Assembly (NCBI GenBank): GCA_947499125.1
Contig: CANMMP010000001.1
Location: 930,001 to 994,000 of the forward strand
Origin: an uncultured Pontibacter sp.
Lineage (GTDB): Bacteria; Bacteroidota; Bacteroidia; Cytophagales; Hymenobacteraceae
Length of the DNA: 64,000 bases
Direction of reading: 5' to 3'
Shown here: positions 1 through 9,745 of the stretch, one piece after another
How positions within the stretch are numbered: position 1 is the stretch's first letter
Layout: the number at the start of each line of letters is the position of its first letter
Notes under the pieces: generated by a model
Databases searched by the model: none
The model's input: the letters and a program-made list of their open reading frames with translations, nothing else
Told to the model about the DNA's origin: nothing
Program-made: the position numbers and the translations under genes

Positions 1-55
1 CTAATGGGGTTTGGTTAAGAGCAGCACCTGCCAGCTTAAGCCGGGTTTCTTTCAT
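1..55 (-). CDS. 5' end of a CDS running off the window, MKETRLKLAGAALNQTPL..., probably NAD+ synthase
   Basis: Reverse-strand ATG at 53-55; N-terminus resembles the nitrilase-domain start of bacterial NAD+ synthases; only 18 codons visible. Confidence 0.45.
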   Translation of the reverse strand, partial: MKETRLKLAGAALNQTPL

Positions 56-318
56 AGTTTGTATTTAACGCAAGTATAAAGTAGCAAGTTAGGTTTAATT
101 GCGGAAATGCTATACTGTAAAATTATGGAAGGCAAAACAGGTGAGTTTGTAGCTCAAAGAATAAAAAACAAGGAAGTAAAAGCTTAAGAAAACTAAGCTG
201 GCATCAGCGCCAGACTACTTTTGGTAAAGTGTTTTGCTATAGTTATTGTTGACTCAACAAAGTATAAAGCTCAGGAGGGATAATCGAACTATGGTTTGGT
301 TTGTTGCAAAACAAAAAA

Positions 319-341
319 GACGCAAGGTATTGCGTCTCTAC
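319..341 (+). repeat. REP-like palindrome gacgcaaggtattgcgtctctac (RAYT1 family, distal copy)
   Basis: Same sequence as the repeats around the RAYT gene at 33.6-34.2 kb. Confidence 0.85.
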
Positions 342-380
342 TTTAAGAATTTAACTATAGCTTGATCAGCACTTTAACAA

Positions 381-1118
381 TCAAGCTATCTTCAATATCT
401 CAAGGGATTTTTCGGCTGCGGCCTGGTCAGCTTTTTTCTTGGATAAACCTACCCCGGTCGCTACTGGTTTGTCGCCGATGTATACTTCGGTAGTAAATTC
501 GGTGGTGTTGCCCTGCTGCTTCTTTTTGATATTCTCAAACCTGATCTCCATGTTCTGGCTTTGCGCCCACTCGATCAGTTTACTTTTAAAGTTTGCAGTT
601 GTATTTACAAGCTGATGCAGGTCAACATGTGGCTTAATCAGTTTGCCAAGTATAAACTGGCGCGTCATGTTGTAGCCTTTATCCAGGTAAATAGCCCCAA
701 CAAGTGCTTCCAGCGCATTGCCGTTCACCGATTTGTGCCTGTTAATGCCGGGCTCAACTTTAACCAGCAAATTAAGGCCAATTTTAAGGGCGATATGGTT
801 CAGCGACTCGCGGTTAACAATGCGCGAGCGTATCTCTGTTAAAAAGCCTTCGTCTTCGTACGGAAATTTGCGAAAAAGAACTTCAGCCACAACAGCCCCT
901 AATACTGCATCGCCTAAAAACTCAAGGCGCTCGTTTGTATCGTGCTTATTGTTGCCTACTGTTTGCCGGGCAAAAGAGGTATGCGTAAGGGCAAGCTTGT
1001 ACAGCCTGACATTATCGGGAGTGCTACCAATAATACCGGCAAGGGCGCGTACTAAATCTCTATCCTTGTTAAAAACTCTGTGGTAGAAGCGCCGAACCGG
1101 TTTAATAGGACCAAACAC
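381..1118 (-). CDS. rnc: Ribonuclease III
   Basis: NERLEFLGDAVLGAVVAEVLF signature and C-terminal dsRBD. Confidence 0.97.
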   Translation of the reverse strand: MFGPIKPVRRFYHRVFNKDRDLVRALAGIIGSTPDNVRLYKLALTHTSFARQTVGNNKHDTNERLEFLGDAVLGAVVAEVLFRKFPYEDEGFLTEIRSRIVNRESLNHIALKIGLNLLVKVEPGINRHKSVNGNALEALVGAIYLDKGYNMTRQFILGKLIKPHVDLHQLVNTTANFKSKLIEWAQSQNMEIRFENIKKKQQGNTTEFTTEVYIGDKPVATGVGLSKKKADQAAAEKSLEILKIA

Positions 1119-2371
1119 TAGTCTTTCAGTTCTCTGAAAATTACAGATGTGTTATGTCCGCCGAAACCAAACGTATTGCTCAACGCTACTTTTACCTCAC
1201 GCTCCTGCGCCTTGTTAAACGTAAAGTTTAATTTCGGATTAAAGCTTTCGTCGTCGGTAAAGTGGTTGATGGTAGGCGGCACCAGGTTATTTTTGATGGC
1301 CAGTATAGAAGCAATAGCCTCTATAGCTCCGGCAGCACCTAATAAGTGGCCCGTCATTGATTTGGTAGAGCTGATATTCAGTTTGTAGGCATGGTCGCCG
1401 AACACGGTCTCTATGGCTTTGGCTTCGCTAACGTCGCCGAGCGGTGTAGATGTACCATGTACGTTGATGTAGTCTACTTCTTCTGGTTTGATGTTGGCAT
1501 CGCGCAACGCATTTTTCATTACGTTAAGGGCGCCTAATCCTTCCGGGTGTGGTGCGGTAATATGGTAGGCATCAGCAGACATGCCGCCGCCTAGTATTTC
1601 GGCATATATCTTTGCGCCACGTGCTTTAGCGTGCTCATACTCTTCCAGTATAATTGCGCCGGCACCTTCGCCAAGAACAAAGCCGTCACGGTCTTTATCA
1701 AACGGCCGTGATGCAGTTTCAGGTGAGTCGTTTCGCTCTGAAAGGGCTTTCAGGGCGTTAAAACCACCTATACCAGCCTCTGTAACTGCTGCTTCCGAAC
1801 CACCTGAAACGATGACATCAGCAATACCCAGACGGATATAGTTGAAAGCATCGAGAATAGCATTCGTAGCAGAAGCACAGGCTGATACTGTTACAAAGTT
1901 TGGCCCTCTGAAGCCATACTTAATGGAGATCTGACCAGCACTGATGTCAGCGATCATCTTCGGGATGAAGAACGGGTTGAAGCGTGGGGTACCATCGCCA
2001 TTGGCAAAGTTAACACACTCTTCCTGGAACGTGCGTAAGCCGCCTATTCCAGATCCCCAGATCACACCAACACGGTCAAGATCTATACTTTCTTCTGTAA
2101 GGTTTGCGTCTTGCACAGCCTCTTCGGCCACTACAAGCGCAAACTGCGTAAACAAGTCCATTTTGCGGGCCTCTTTACGATCAAAGTATTTTTCCGGATC
2201 GTATCCTTTTATTTCACAGGCGAACTGTGTCTTAAACTTACTCGCATCAAAGCGTGTGATAGGCGCAGCACCACTCACGCCATTAGCCAGGCCGTTCCAG
2301 TATTCTGAAACAGTATTTCCAAGTGGCGTGAGTGCGCCAAGCCCAGTAACTACGACTCTCTTAAGCTCCAT
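1118..2371 (-). CDS. fabF: Beta-ketoacyl-ACP synthase II
   Basis: VTVSACASATNAI active site, NVHGTSTPLGD, KSMTGHLLGAAGA. Confidence 0.98.
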   Translation of the reverse strand: MELKRVVVTGLGALTPLGNTVSEYWNGLANGVSGAAPITRFDASKFKTQFACEIKGYDPEKYFDRKEARKMDLFTQFALVVAEEAVQDANLTEESIDLDRVGVIWGSGIGGLRTFQEECVNFANGDGTPRFNPFFIPKMIADISAGQISIKYGFRGPNFVTVSACASATNAILDAFNYIRLGIADVIVSGGSEAAVTEAGIGGFNALKALSERNDSPETASRPFDKDRDGFVLGEGAGAIILEEYEHAKARGAKIYAEILGGGMSADAYHITAPHPEGLGALNVMKNALRDANIKPEEVDYINVHGTSTPLGDVSEAKAIETVFGDHAYKLNISSTKSMTGHLLGAAGAIEAIASILAIKNNLVPPTINHFTDDESFNPKLNFTFNKAQEREVKVALSNTFGFGGHNTSVIFRELKD

Positions 2372-2429
2372 AAGCTGTTACCAGAGGATAGATAGTAGAA
2401 AAAATTCTTATAATAAAAACAGAAGGGTA

Positions 2430-2666
2430 TTATTTAGCGTGCTCTTCCAGGTAGCTTACAGCCTGACCTACAGTAGCAATGTTCTCTGCCTGATCATCTG
2501 GAATAGATACGTTAAACTCTTTCTCAAATTCCATGATAAGTTCAACTGTATCCAATGAGTCTGCGCCAAGGTCATTTGTGAAGCTAGCCTCTGGAGTAAC
2601 CTCTGACTCTTCCACGCCAAGCTTATCGATAATGATAGCCTTTACTTTTTCTGCGATTTCTGACAT
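2430..2666 (-). CDS. acpP: Acyl carrier protein
   Basis: [17 protein letters not shown] phosphopantetheine site. Confidence 0.98.
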   Translation of the reverse strand: MSEIAEKVKAIIIDKLGVEESEVTPEASFTNDLGADSLDTVELIMEFEKEFNVSIPDDQAENIATVGQAVSYLEEHAK

Positions 2667-2818
2667 TTTTCTTATAGTTTATTAAAACACTGTGCAAAGA
2701 AATGTAATTAGGCAGACAATGTCAAAAAAAATTACTCTATTCGTGTTTTAGCAAAAGATTTTAGACTTGTCTGTCGTTTTACAAACTTGCTTCTTAAATT
2801 GTGCACCAAAGCAAAAGT

Positions 2819-3247
2819 ATGAAAACTTTTTACCTTGATACTGACTTCGAATACGATTTTGACCTGTATGGGTTGGTTGCACCTGGTAAAGATTACACAA
2901 TGGCCTGGTGGCTGAATAAAATTTTTGACTTACACCTTACCAGGCAAAAAGACTTATGCTATACATTACCCAGCCGCGAAAAAATACTTGTATCAAACTA
3001 TGAGTTCAGGACCGGGCACAGCATCATCCGGCTGTTCCGCAACAAAGCGCTGGGCACAAATACTGTACGCAAGCCATATTTTTTACCTGACGTGAAAGAG
3101 TATGACTTTGTACTGCAGATCAATGGAACGCTTCCCAAACTGTATCCGCAAAATTTTATAAACACACTGCTGCACATACCGTTAGTACAATATGCACGGC
3201 AGTTCGACCCCTTAACATTAAGGTTTAAAGAGAATCTGATTTTTTAA
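2819..3247 (+). CDS. IPExxxVDY-family protein
   Basis: ORF 2801-3247, likely start at ATG 2819; composition and position before pyk fit this Bacteroidetes family. Confidence 0.65.
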   Translation: MKTFYLDTDFEYDFDLYGLVAPGKDYTMAWWLNKIFDLHLTRQKDLCYTLPSREKILVSNYEFRTGHSIIRLFRNKALGTNTVRKPYFLPDVKEYDFVLQINGTLPKLYPQNFINTLLHIPLVQYARQFDPLTLRFKENLIF

Positions 3248-3249
3248 CT

Positions 3250-4677
3250 ATGAATATTACGTTTAACAAAACTAAAGTACTTGCCACTGTTGGCCCTGCC
3301 TCCAACACGTCGGAGCGGCTGCTGTCGCTGGTGCAAGAAGGTGTAGATGCTTTCAGGCTGAATTTTTCGCATGGAGAGCATTCGGAACACTTAGAAGTGA
3401 TTAACCATGTACGCGAGATCAATAACAAGCACAACATGACCGTGTGCCTGGTACAAGACCTGCAGGGCCCGAAAATTAGAGTGGGCGAAGTACAGAATGG
3501 CGGCGTTGAGATAAAAGAAGGCGAAGAGATTCTTTTGCGTTGCGATGGCTCGCTGAGTGTACCCGGCGTACTGGCAACCAATTACACTCACCTTGCACAA
3601 GATGTTAAGGTTGGCGATGCTATCCTGATAGATGATGGTAAACTGGAGCTGAAAGTACTGCACACCGACCACGACCAGCAAGTGCGCTGCAAAGTAATTT
3701 ATGGTGGCGTTGTAAAGCCCCGCAAAGGTATAAACCTGCCTGATACCAGCGTATCTGCCCCATCGCTTACCGAAAAAGACCTTCGCGACCTGCATTTTGG
3801 TCTGGATAACGATGTAGAGTGGGTTGCCCTATCGTTTGTAAGATCAGTAAGAGATATAAACGAAATTAAGCGCATTATAGAAGAGCGCGGAAAAGACACC
3901 CGGGTTATTGCCAAGATAGAAAAACCGGAAGCGATCAAGAATATCGACGAGATAATTGAAGCAACAGACGCGATAATGGTAGCCCGTGGCGACCTTGGCG
4001 TGGAAGTTGGTATGGAGAAGGTGCCGATGATCCAGAAAATGGTGGTTGAGAAAAGTAACCGGGCTGCCAAGCCTGTTATTATTGCCACACAGATGATGGA
4101 AAGTATGATCGTGAACCCCCGCCCTACCCGCGCTGAGACAAACGACATTGCCAATGCCGTGATTGACGGAGCCGACTGCCTTATGCTGAGCGCAGAGACC
4201 GCTGTAGGCGCTTACCCTGTTGAAACGATACGAAGCATGAACCTGACGATACAAACCGTTGAGGAGCATGCTGACATCTTTAACAAGAGTTATGTACTTA
4301 ACCCGCACTCGCAGCACTTCTGCAACGACAGCCTAGTAGCGAATGCCTGTAACCTGGCCCGCGATACCAATGCACGCGCTATTATTGGCATGACGAAATC
4401 CGGATACACTGCTTTTCAGCTGGCCAAGTATAGACCAAAGTCTGATATCTTTATTTTTACAGAGAACCACAGGCTCCTTAATACGCTGAATATAGTTTGG
4501 GGAGTAAGAGGCTTCTACTACGACAAATTCGAGTCGACTGACGCTACGATATCTGATATCAAAGAAACGCTGTTAAACGGCGGCCATATAAACAAAGGCG
4601 ATGTATTTATTAACACTGCCAGTATGCCGATAAACGAGCAGAAGCGTACCAATATGATAAAGTTAAGTATAGCCTAA
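3250..4677 (+). CDS. pyk: Pyruvate kinase
   Basis: TKVLATVGPAS, VMVARGDLGVEVG, KPVIIATQMMESM. Confidence 0.98.
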   Translation: MNITFNKTKVLATVGPASNTSERLLSLVQEGVDAFRLNFSHGEHSEHLEVINHVREINNKHNMTVCLVQDLQGPKIRVGEVQNGGVEIKEGEEILLRCDGSLSVPGVLATNYTHLAQDVKVGDAILIDDGKLELKVLHTDHDQQVRCKVIYGGVVKPRKGINLPDTSVSAPSLTEKDLRDLHFGLDNDVEWVALSFVRSVRDINEIKRIIEERGKDTRVIAKIEKPEAIKNIDEIIEATDAIMVARGDLGVEVGMEKVPMIQKMVVEKSNRAAKPVIIATQMMESMIVNPRPTRAETNDIANAVIDGADCLMLSAETAVGAYPVETIRSMNLTIQTVEEHADIFNKSYVLNPHSQHFCNDSLVANACNLARDTNARAIIGMTKSGYTAFQLAKYRPKSDIFIFTENHRLLNTLNIVWGVRGFYYDKFESTDATISDIKETLLNGGHINKGDVFINTASMPINEQKRTNMIKLSIA

Positions 4678-4701
4678 GCTTTCAGCTAACCTATAAACCA
4701 T

Positions 4702-4740
4702 AAAGCGCCTGCAGGAGTAAACCTGCAGGCGCTTTTTTTT
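4702..4740 (+). terminator. Rho-independent terminator of pyk
   Basis: AAAGCGCCTGCAGG-agtaaa-CCTGCAGGCGCTTTTTTTT. Confidence 0.9.
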
Positions 4741-4887
4741 ATGCCGTTATACTTTTAAAGTATAGCATCTGTTATTTGTGCAGTATAGTTACAGTGCGCT
4801 TTATACTTTGTGGGTAGTTTATACTTAGTAAACCGAGCAAAGCCAGTTGTAGACCTAGTATAAAGTATAAATCAAAAGAAACACAAA

Positions 4888-4914
4888 AAGCCTTGCGCGT
4901 GTGCACAAGGCTTT
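4888..4914 (-). terminator. Terminator-like hairpin downstream of rpsT
   Basis: AAAGCCTTG...CAAGGCTTT. Confidence 0.7.
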
Positions 4915-4936
4915 GAAACTATAATCTCAGCAAAAA

Positions 4937-5194
4937 TTAAGCTGCCAGTGTATTCACAAACTTTGCCAGTTTAGACTTGTTGTGAGCCGCTTTGTTTTTG
5001 TGGATGATGTTTTTCTTAGCCAGACGGTCAATCATGGAAGAAACTGTTTTGTACAGCTCCTGAGCCTCGGCCTGATCAGTCGTGTTTTTCAGTTTTTTGA
5101 TGAAAGTACGAGTAGTTTTCGCCTGGTATCTGTTACGAAGACGTTTAGCGTTATTCGCTCTGATTCTTTTTAATGCCGACTTATGGTTAGCCAT
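4937..5194 (-). CDS. rpsT: 30S ribosomal protein S20
   Basis: MANHKSALKRIRANNAKRLRNR. Confidence 0.98.
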   Translation of the reverse strand: MANHKSALKRIRANNAKRLRNRYQAKTTRTFIKKLKNTTDQAEAQELYKTVSSMIDRLAKKNIIHKNKAAHNKSKLAKFVNTLAA

Positions 5195-5401
5195 GTTATT
5201 TTATACTGATTAAAAGTTTTTATTCCGTATCTTGAATGAGTTTGCAAAGGTAAACCCTTTAGCGCTAATTTCCAAAGCATGTTCCGCATAAAAATATTTT
5301 TAGCGGCCCTGCAACAGGAAACTCAACTGAAGTACTGCAAATTTAACACAAATCCAGAACTTCCGGTTATTTAAACAGGCAATTCTATTAGCTATAAGCA
5401 T

Positions 5402-5443
5402 AAAAAAAACGGCAGCCACATTTAAGGGCTGCCGTTTTTTTTA
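5402..5443 (-). terminator. Rho-independent terminator
   Basis: AAAAAAACGGCAGCC...GGCTGCCGTTTTTTTT 3' of the 5461-5913 gene. Confidence 0.85.
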
Positions 5444-5460
5444 TTTTAGAAGTATGTTAA

Positions 5461-5913
5461 TTAGTTATTGTCACGGTTAACATCAACGTCTACATCAATA
5501 TCGTCGATCTTACCTAAACGCTTCTGAACTTTATCTTCAAACTCTTTCCATTCAGCTTTAGTAGCTTCCCAGTCACGACGGGTTTCTTCGTCCCAGGTAG
5601 AAGATTCGTTCTCAAATCTCTCTTCTTTTAGCTTATACTCAGCACGCATTTCACGATACTCGTCAGCAGTTACGTTGTCAGCTCTTTCGGTATTTGTTTT
5701 TACCCAGCCTTCAAACTCATTGTACTCCTGATTCATTTCGGTGCCTGCTTCATTCATATCAGCATTCAGCTCGGCATTCTCGTCGCTAAGTTCAGCCTGA
5801 GTTTCATCTACCTCAGCGTTCGTTTCGTTTTGGGTGTCCTGGCTACAGGCAAACATAAAAGTACCCATTGCCAATGCTAATCCTATCGTCTTAAATTTAG
5901 ATGCAATTTTCAT
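5461..5913 (-). CDS. Acidic secreted lipoprotein, unknown function
   Basis: Signal peptide plus lipobox TFMFAC, Glu/Asp/Asn-rich. Confidence 0.8.
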   Translation of the reverse strand: MKIASKFKTIGLALAMGTFMFACSQDTQNETNAEVDETQAELSDENAELNADMNEAGTEMNQEYNEFEGWVKTNTERADNVTADEYREMRAEYKLKEERFENESSTWDEETRRDWEATKAEWKEFEDKVQKRLGKIDDIDVDVDVNRDNN

Positions 5914-6200
5914 AGTGTTAATTGTTGTTTCTGGGGTATTGTACGCATAAAAATAAATAATGATATAAACAAGTCTATAATTTTAACTAAAACAGCTAAA
6001 TAACACTTAATAATACAACTAACTTCTTCATCAATTACAAATAATAACAACTCCTGCCATACATCTAAAATACAATTTACGTCAAAATTATAGCTTTTAC
6101 CAACCCCAAAATTTTTACTAACTTTGCGATACACTGCAAGCATACTATTACAGTTTTACACGTATAAAGAAGTATAGTGTAATACCAAATTCCTACTGCT

Positions 6201-7166
6201 ATGCCTCTTCTTAAATCTACTTACAAAGCACCCTTTTACCTCTTTAACGGGCACCTGCAAACCATTATACCCAGCCTGTTCCGGCAAGTGGAAGGCGTAA
6301 CCTATACCCGCGAACGACTGACCACACCCGACTTCGATTTTATTGATGTTGATTGGTCGCAGGTAGGTGCCGATAGCCTGGTTATACTTTCGCATGGCCT
6401 GGAGGGCGATAGCAGCCGGCCTTATATATTGGGTATGGTGCGTGCTTTTAACGAGCGCGGCCTCGATGCACTTGCCTGGAATTACCGCAGCTGCAGTGGC
6501 GAACCTAACAAACTGCTCCGTTCTTACCACCTGGGCGCTTCCGACGATCTGGCTTTTGTAGTGGAGCATGCGCTTACAACCGGCAACTATAACACCGTAC
6601 ACCTGATCGGGTTTAGCGCTGGCGGCAACATTACATTGAAGTATCTCGGTGAAACACCCGGGCAAGTACCTTCCGAAGTAAAACGGGCAGCGGTGTTCTC
6701 TGTACCCGTAGACCTGAAGGCATCAGCCCAGAAAATATCACGCATTTATACACAACGTTTCCTGAAAAGCCTGGGCGAAAAGCTGGAACAAAAACGCCAG
6801 TTATACCCTGATGATGTGGACCTGACCAACTATAGTATTTTCTGGACTTTCCCTGAGTTTGATGACCGTTATACGGCTCCGCTGCATGGCTTTAAGGATG
6901 CTGAAGATTATTATGCCCGTGTAAGTTCGCGCCAGTTCCTGGGCAATATAAAGCGCCCTACCCTACTGGTAAATGCCAAGAACGACCCTTTCCTGGCGGG
7001 TGGTTGCTACCCTATTGATGAAGCCAAACATAACCCTAACCTATTCTTAGAAATGCCGGATAACGGTGGTCATGTTGGTTTTACTGAAGATTTTAGAAAA
7101 GATATTTATTATTCTGAAGCACGGGCTGTACGTTTCTTGCTTGATGACGCAAGGAATTACCTATAG
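6201..7166 (+). CDS. YheT-family alpha/beta hydrolase
   Basis: NGHLQTIIPSL, LSHGLEGDSSRPY, GFSAGGNITLKYLGE. Confidence 0.9.
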   Translation: MPLLKSTYKAPFYLFNGHLQTIIPSLFRQVEGVTYTRERLTTPDFDFIDVDWSQVGADSLVILSHGLEGDSSRPYILGMVRAFNERGLDALAWNYRSCSGEPNKLLRSYHLGASDDLAFVVEHALTTGNYNTVHLIGFSAGGNITLKYLGETPGQVPSEVKRAAVFSVPVDLKASAQKISRIYTQRFLKSLGEKLEQKRQLYPDDVDLTNYSIFWTFPEFDDRYTAPLHGFKDAEDYYARVSSRQFLGNIKRPTLLVNAKNDPFLAGGCYPIDEAKHNPNLFLEMPDNGGHVGFTEDFRKDIYYSEARAVRFLLDDARNYL

Positions 7167-7657
7167 TTACCTCTATTAATTCCTGCTTATAGATATCCTG
7201 TCATCCCAAGTATTAGCCTTAAGGTCTAATATGTTTTATAGTTGCAAGTCCTGGCAGTGTGCACAAATCCTTCGAGTCGAAGATCCCGAACTTGTTTCAG
7301 GACGTCTGTCAGCCTATATCTTCTCATTTGTCATTTCGAACTTTGTGAGAAATCTATTTCGGCTTATAGTTGAAGTCTATACTTTCTTGAACCAAGTTAT
7401 ACTATCATAGCATACTCCTATCCTGGGAGCTTTACTTACCTATCGTTTTATAGTTGGCTTTGGTGCGCTCACGGCCGCGAGGCCCCGTCTTCGGGCATCG
7501 CGCTGTGCGAATCTCTTTTGCTCCTGCGTCGCACTGCCTCACGGCACCAGATATTCACAAGGCGCTCAACCCAAAGACTGGGAAATTTCTCATAGCTATA
7601 GCTTAATCATAGTTTATACTTTAAGCTTCGACCTTTCTCATGGTAGTATTTCCGTAG

Positions 7658-7677
7658 GGACAGGTCGCGACCTGTCC
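7658..7677. repeat. 20-bp perfect palindrome GGACAGGTCGCGACCTGTCC
   Basis: Read directly. Confidence 0.9.
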
Positions 7678-7732
7678 ATTCTTGGTCTGTAACTATAAAA
7701 CTATAGCCAGAACTGTAGCAAAAGCAGAAAGT

Positions 7733-7748
7733 CCCCCTTTGAAGGGGG
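7733..7748. repeat. Palindrome CCCCCTTtgAAGGGGG
   Basis: Read directly. Confidence 0.85.
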
Positions 7749-7814
7749 CGAAGGGGGATGTTAGACCGTACCTGATCTCTCTCGTTTGTTCGAGATGACA
7801 AAATAGTAAAAGCT

Positions 7815-7859
7815 CCCTCTCCTGTTTTGGGGGTAGGGGCCCTCTTCAAAAGGAGAGGG
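7815..7859. repeat. Inverted repeat CCCTCTCCT...AGGAGAGGG
   Basis: 9-bp arms with 27-nt spacer. Confidence 0.8.
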
Positions 7860-7923
7860 TTGGGGTGAGGTGAAACATTAACTATAGCCACCGCAACTGC
7901 AATTCCTGTCCCTATCGGGCCAG

Positions 7924-7972
7924 TTGAGTCTGGAGACTCAACACCATCATAAGTCACGAGTCTGGAGACTCG
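7924..7972. repeat. Two tandem palindromes TTGAGTCTggAGACTCAA and CGAGTCTggAGACTCG
   Basis: Same core, different outer base pairs, both self-complementary. Confidence 0.85.
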
Positions 7973-8009
7973 CGCCATAGTATAAGCACTGACTATGAAA
8001 CTATAGCTA

Positions 8010-8053
8010 AATCCTGTACATCCAAAATAATCCTGTAAATCCTGATTCAGACA
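8010..8053 (+). repeat. TCCTGtaAATCCTGATtCAgaCAA dispersed element abutting the rsmG stop
   Basis: Related copies at 37588-37620 (inverted) and 37799-37826. Confidence 0.6.
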
Positions 8054-8055
8054 AA

Positions 8056-8697
8056 CTACTTTCTCAATGGCACATAAACCACTTTCTTTGTCTCGAAAAA
8101 ATCCTCGGTAAAGTAATCGTTCAGATTAAACTGTTTTGTTATAAGCCCTGATTCAGCGATCTCTTCTTCCAGGTCGCCGCCTTTTAAGTAGTATAAACCT
8201 TCTATAGGCGAGCCCGTTTTTTTGAAGCTGTTCATTACCCAGGGCCAGAAATTGGCTAGGCGCGTAACGGCACGGCTAACTATAAAATCGTATTTATCAC
8301 GCACCTGCTCGGCTCTTGTATGCGATGCCGTAACATTATGCAAATGCAATTCCCGGGCAATTTCCTCTACCACATGTATCTTTTTGCCAATAGAATCTAC
8401 CAGGTGGAATTTAACATCCGGGAACATAACAGCAAGCGGCAGACCTGGCAAACCACCACCTGTACCAACATCCATCACAGTGCTGTGCTCCGGAAACTGA
8501 ACTACTTTAGCAATGCCCAGCGAGTGCAGAATGTGGTGCGTACCGATCTCATCCATATCCTTGCGCGAGATCACGTTTATCTTCTGGTTCCACTCGCGGT
8601 ATAGCTCGCCCATTTGCTCATATTTCTGCAACTGGTCTTCGGTAAGGTCCGGAAAGTAACCTGATAGCAAAGTGCGGATAGCGGTAGAGTGTGGCAT
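8056..8697 (-). CDS. rsmG: 16S rRNA (guanine-N7) methyltransferase
   Basis: VMDVGTGGGLPGLPLAVMFPD, VSRAVTRL. Confidence 0.96.
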   Translation of the reverse strand: MPHSTAIRTLLSGYFPDLTEDQLQKYEQMGELYREWNQKINVISRKDMDEIGTHHILHSLGIAKVVQFPEHSTVMDVGTGGGLPGLPLAVMFPDVKFHLVDSIGKKIHVVEEIARELHLHNVTASHTRAEQVRDKYDFIVSRAVTRLANFWPWVMNSFKKTGSPIEGLYYLKGGDLEEEIAESGLITKQFNLNDYFTEDFFETKKVVYVPLRK

Positions 8698-8729
8698 ATC
8701 TATAGTTATGATTTTTAAAATAAGAGTTA

Positions 8730-8951
8730 TCAGGCTGTGGTAAAGTATAAAACTATAGTTACCAAACCCACTAAAGCAACAGCAGCCAGGGCCATAAACA
8801 CATCGAATAAAAGTGTAAGCCCTGCATTACGGTACTGCCCGTCATATTTTATACTTAGCTCCTGCTCTATTTTAGCCGGATGGCGTAGCCGAAACTGCAG
8901 GTATAACTTCCCTGCTTTCGCTAACAACTTATCGCCTAAAACTGCTTTCAT
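8730..8951 (-). CDS. Small membrane protein, unknown function
   Basis: One C-terminal TM helix. Confidence 0.6.
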   Translation of the reverse strand: MKAVLGDKLLAKAGKLYLQFRLRHPAKIEQELSIKYDGQYRNAGLTLLFDVFMALAAVALVGLVTIVLYFTTA

Positions 8952-9013
8952 CTAACGTATAACCTATGCGGGTGCAAAAGTATAAAATAAGTACGGTATA
9001 GGCAGCAAAAGTA

Positions 9014-9049
9014 TAAAGCCCCGGCTGCTTTAGGGCAACAGGGGCTTTA
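9014..9049 (-). terminator. Terminator-like hairpin
   Basis: AAAGCCCC...GGGGCTTT 3' of the sigma factor gene. Confidence 0.55.
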
Positions 9050-9136
9050 AACGTAATCAATATCTTTTTAATGGCTAAGTGGGTGTGTTGTTAAATAGTC
9101 AAAAAAACAACAATTAAACAATACAACCTTCAGCAA

Positions 9137-9745
9137 TTAAATCAGGTGCTTTTTGTTTTTAACCATGTCGTACAGCAACTCGCGGGCGCGGTGCAACTGG
9201 GCTTTTACAGTACCAAGGGGCGCGTTCAACTCAGTAGCTATCTCTTCGTAGCTTAGTTCGTTAAAGTAACGCAGTGTTACCAGGCGCTGGTATTTTTCTG
9301 GCAGCTTTGCCACCACATACTGCATTATCTCAATTTTCTGGTTCTTTATGGCTTCTTCCTGCGGGTTCAGGTTCTTATCCTTAAAATCGATCGTGATCTC
9401 GTCGCCATTATCAATTTTAATGGCTGAGTCGATGCTCATCGTTTTAATGCGGTTCTTCCGGATAAAGTCGATACAGTTGTTTGTAGCGATACGGAATAAC
9501 CACGTACTGAACGCATATTCAGGGTTGAACTTGTGCAGGTTACGGAACGCTTTGGCAAATGCTTCGATCGTAAGATCTTCGGCATCGTCGGCGTTACGCA
9601 CCATTTTAAGTACCACATGATATACCGGCTTTTTATAGATACTCATCAGCTCGGCATAGGCTTTTTCGTCGTTATCTTCTACGGCAGCTTGTATAAGCTT
9701 AAAGTCATGCTTCGCTTTCGCTGAGAATTGTTTGTTTACTTCCAT
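9137..9745 (-). CDS. ECF-type RNA polymerase sigma factor
   Basis: DAEDLTIEAFAKAF region 2, YEEIATELNAPLGTVKAQLHRAR region 4. Confidence 0.95.
   Translation of the reverse strand: MEVNKQFSAKAKHDFKLIQAAVEDNDEKAYAELMSIYKKPVYHVVLKMVRNADDAEDLTIEAFAKAFRNLHKFNPEYAFSTWLFRIATNNCIDFIRKNRIKTMSIDSAIKIDNGDEITIDFKDKNLNPQEEAIKNQKIEIMQYVVAKLPEKYQRLVTLRYFNELSYEEIATELNAPLGTVKAQLHRARELLYDMVKNKKHLI

Noticed and set aside
7607-7978. 123-aa reverse-strand ORF
   Set aside because: Its sequence is made of palindromic repeat fragments (CCCTCTCCT, AGTCTGGAGACT, GGGACAGGTCGCGACC); no protein-like signature.
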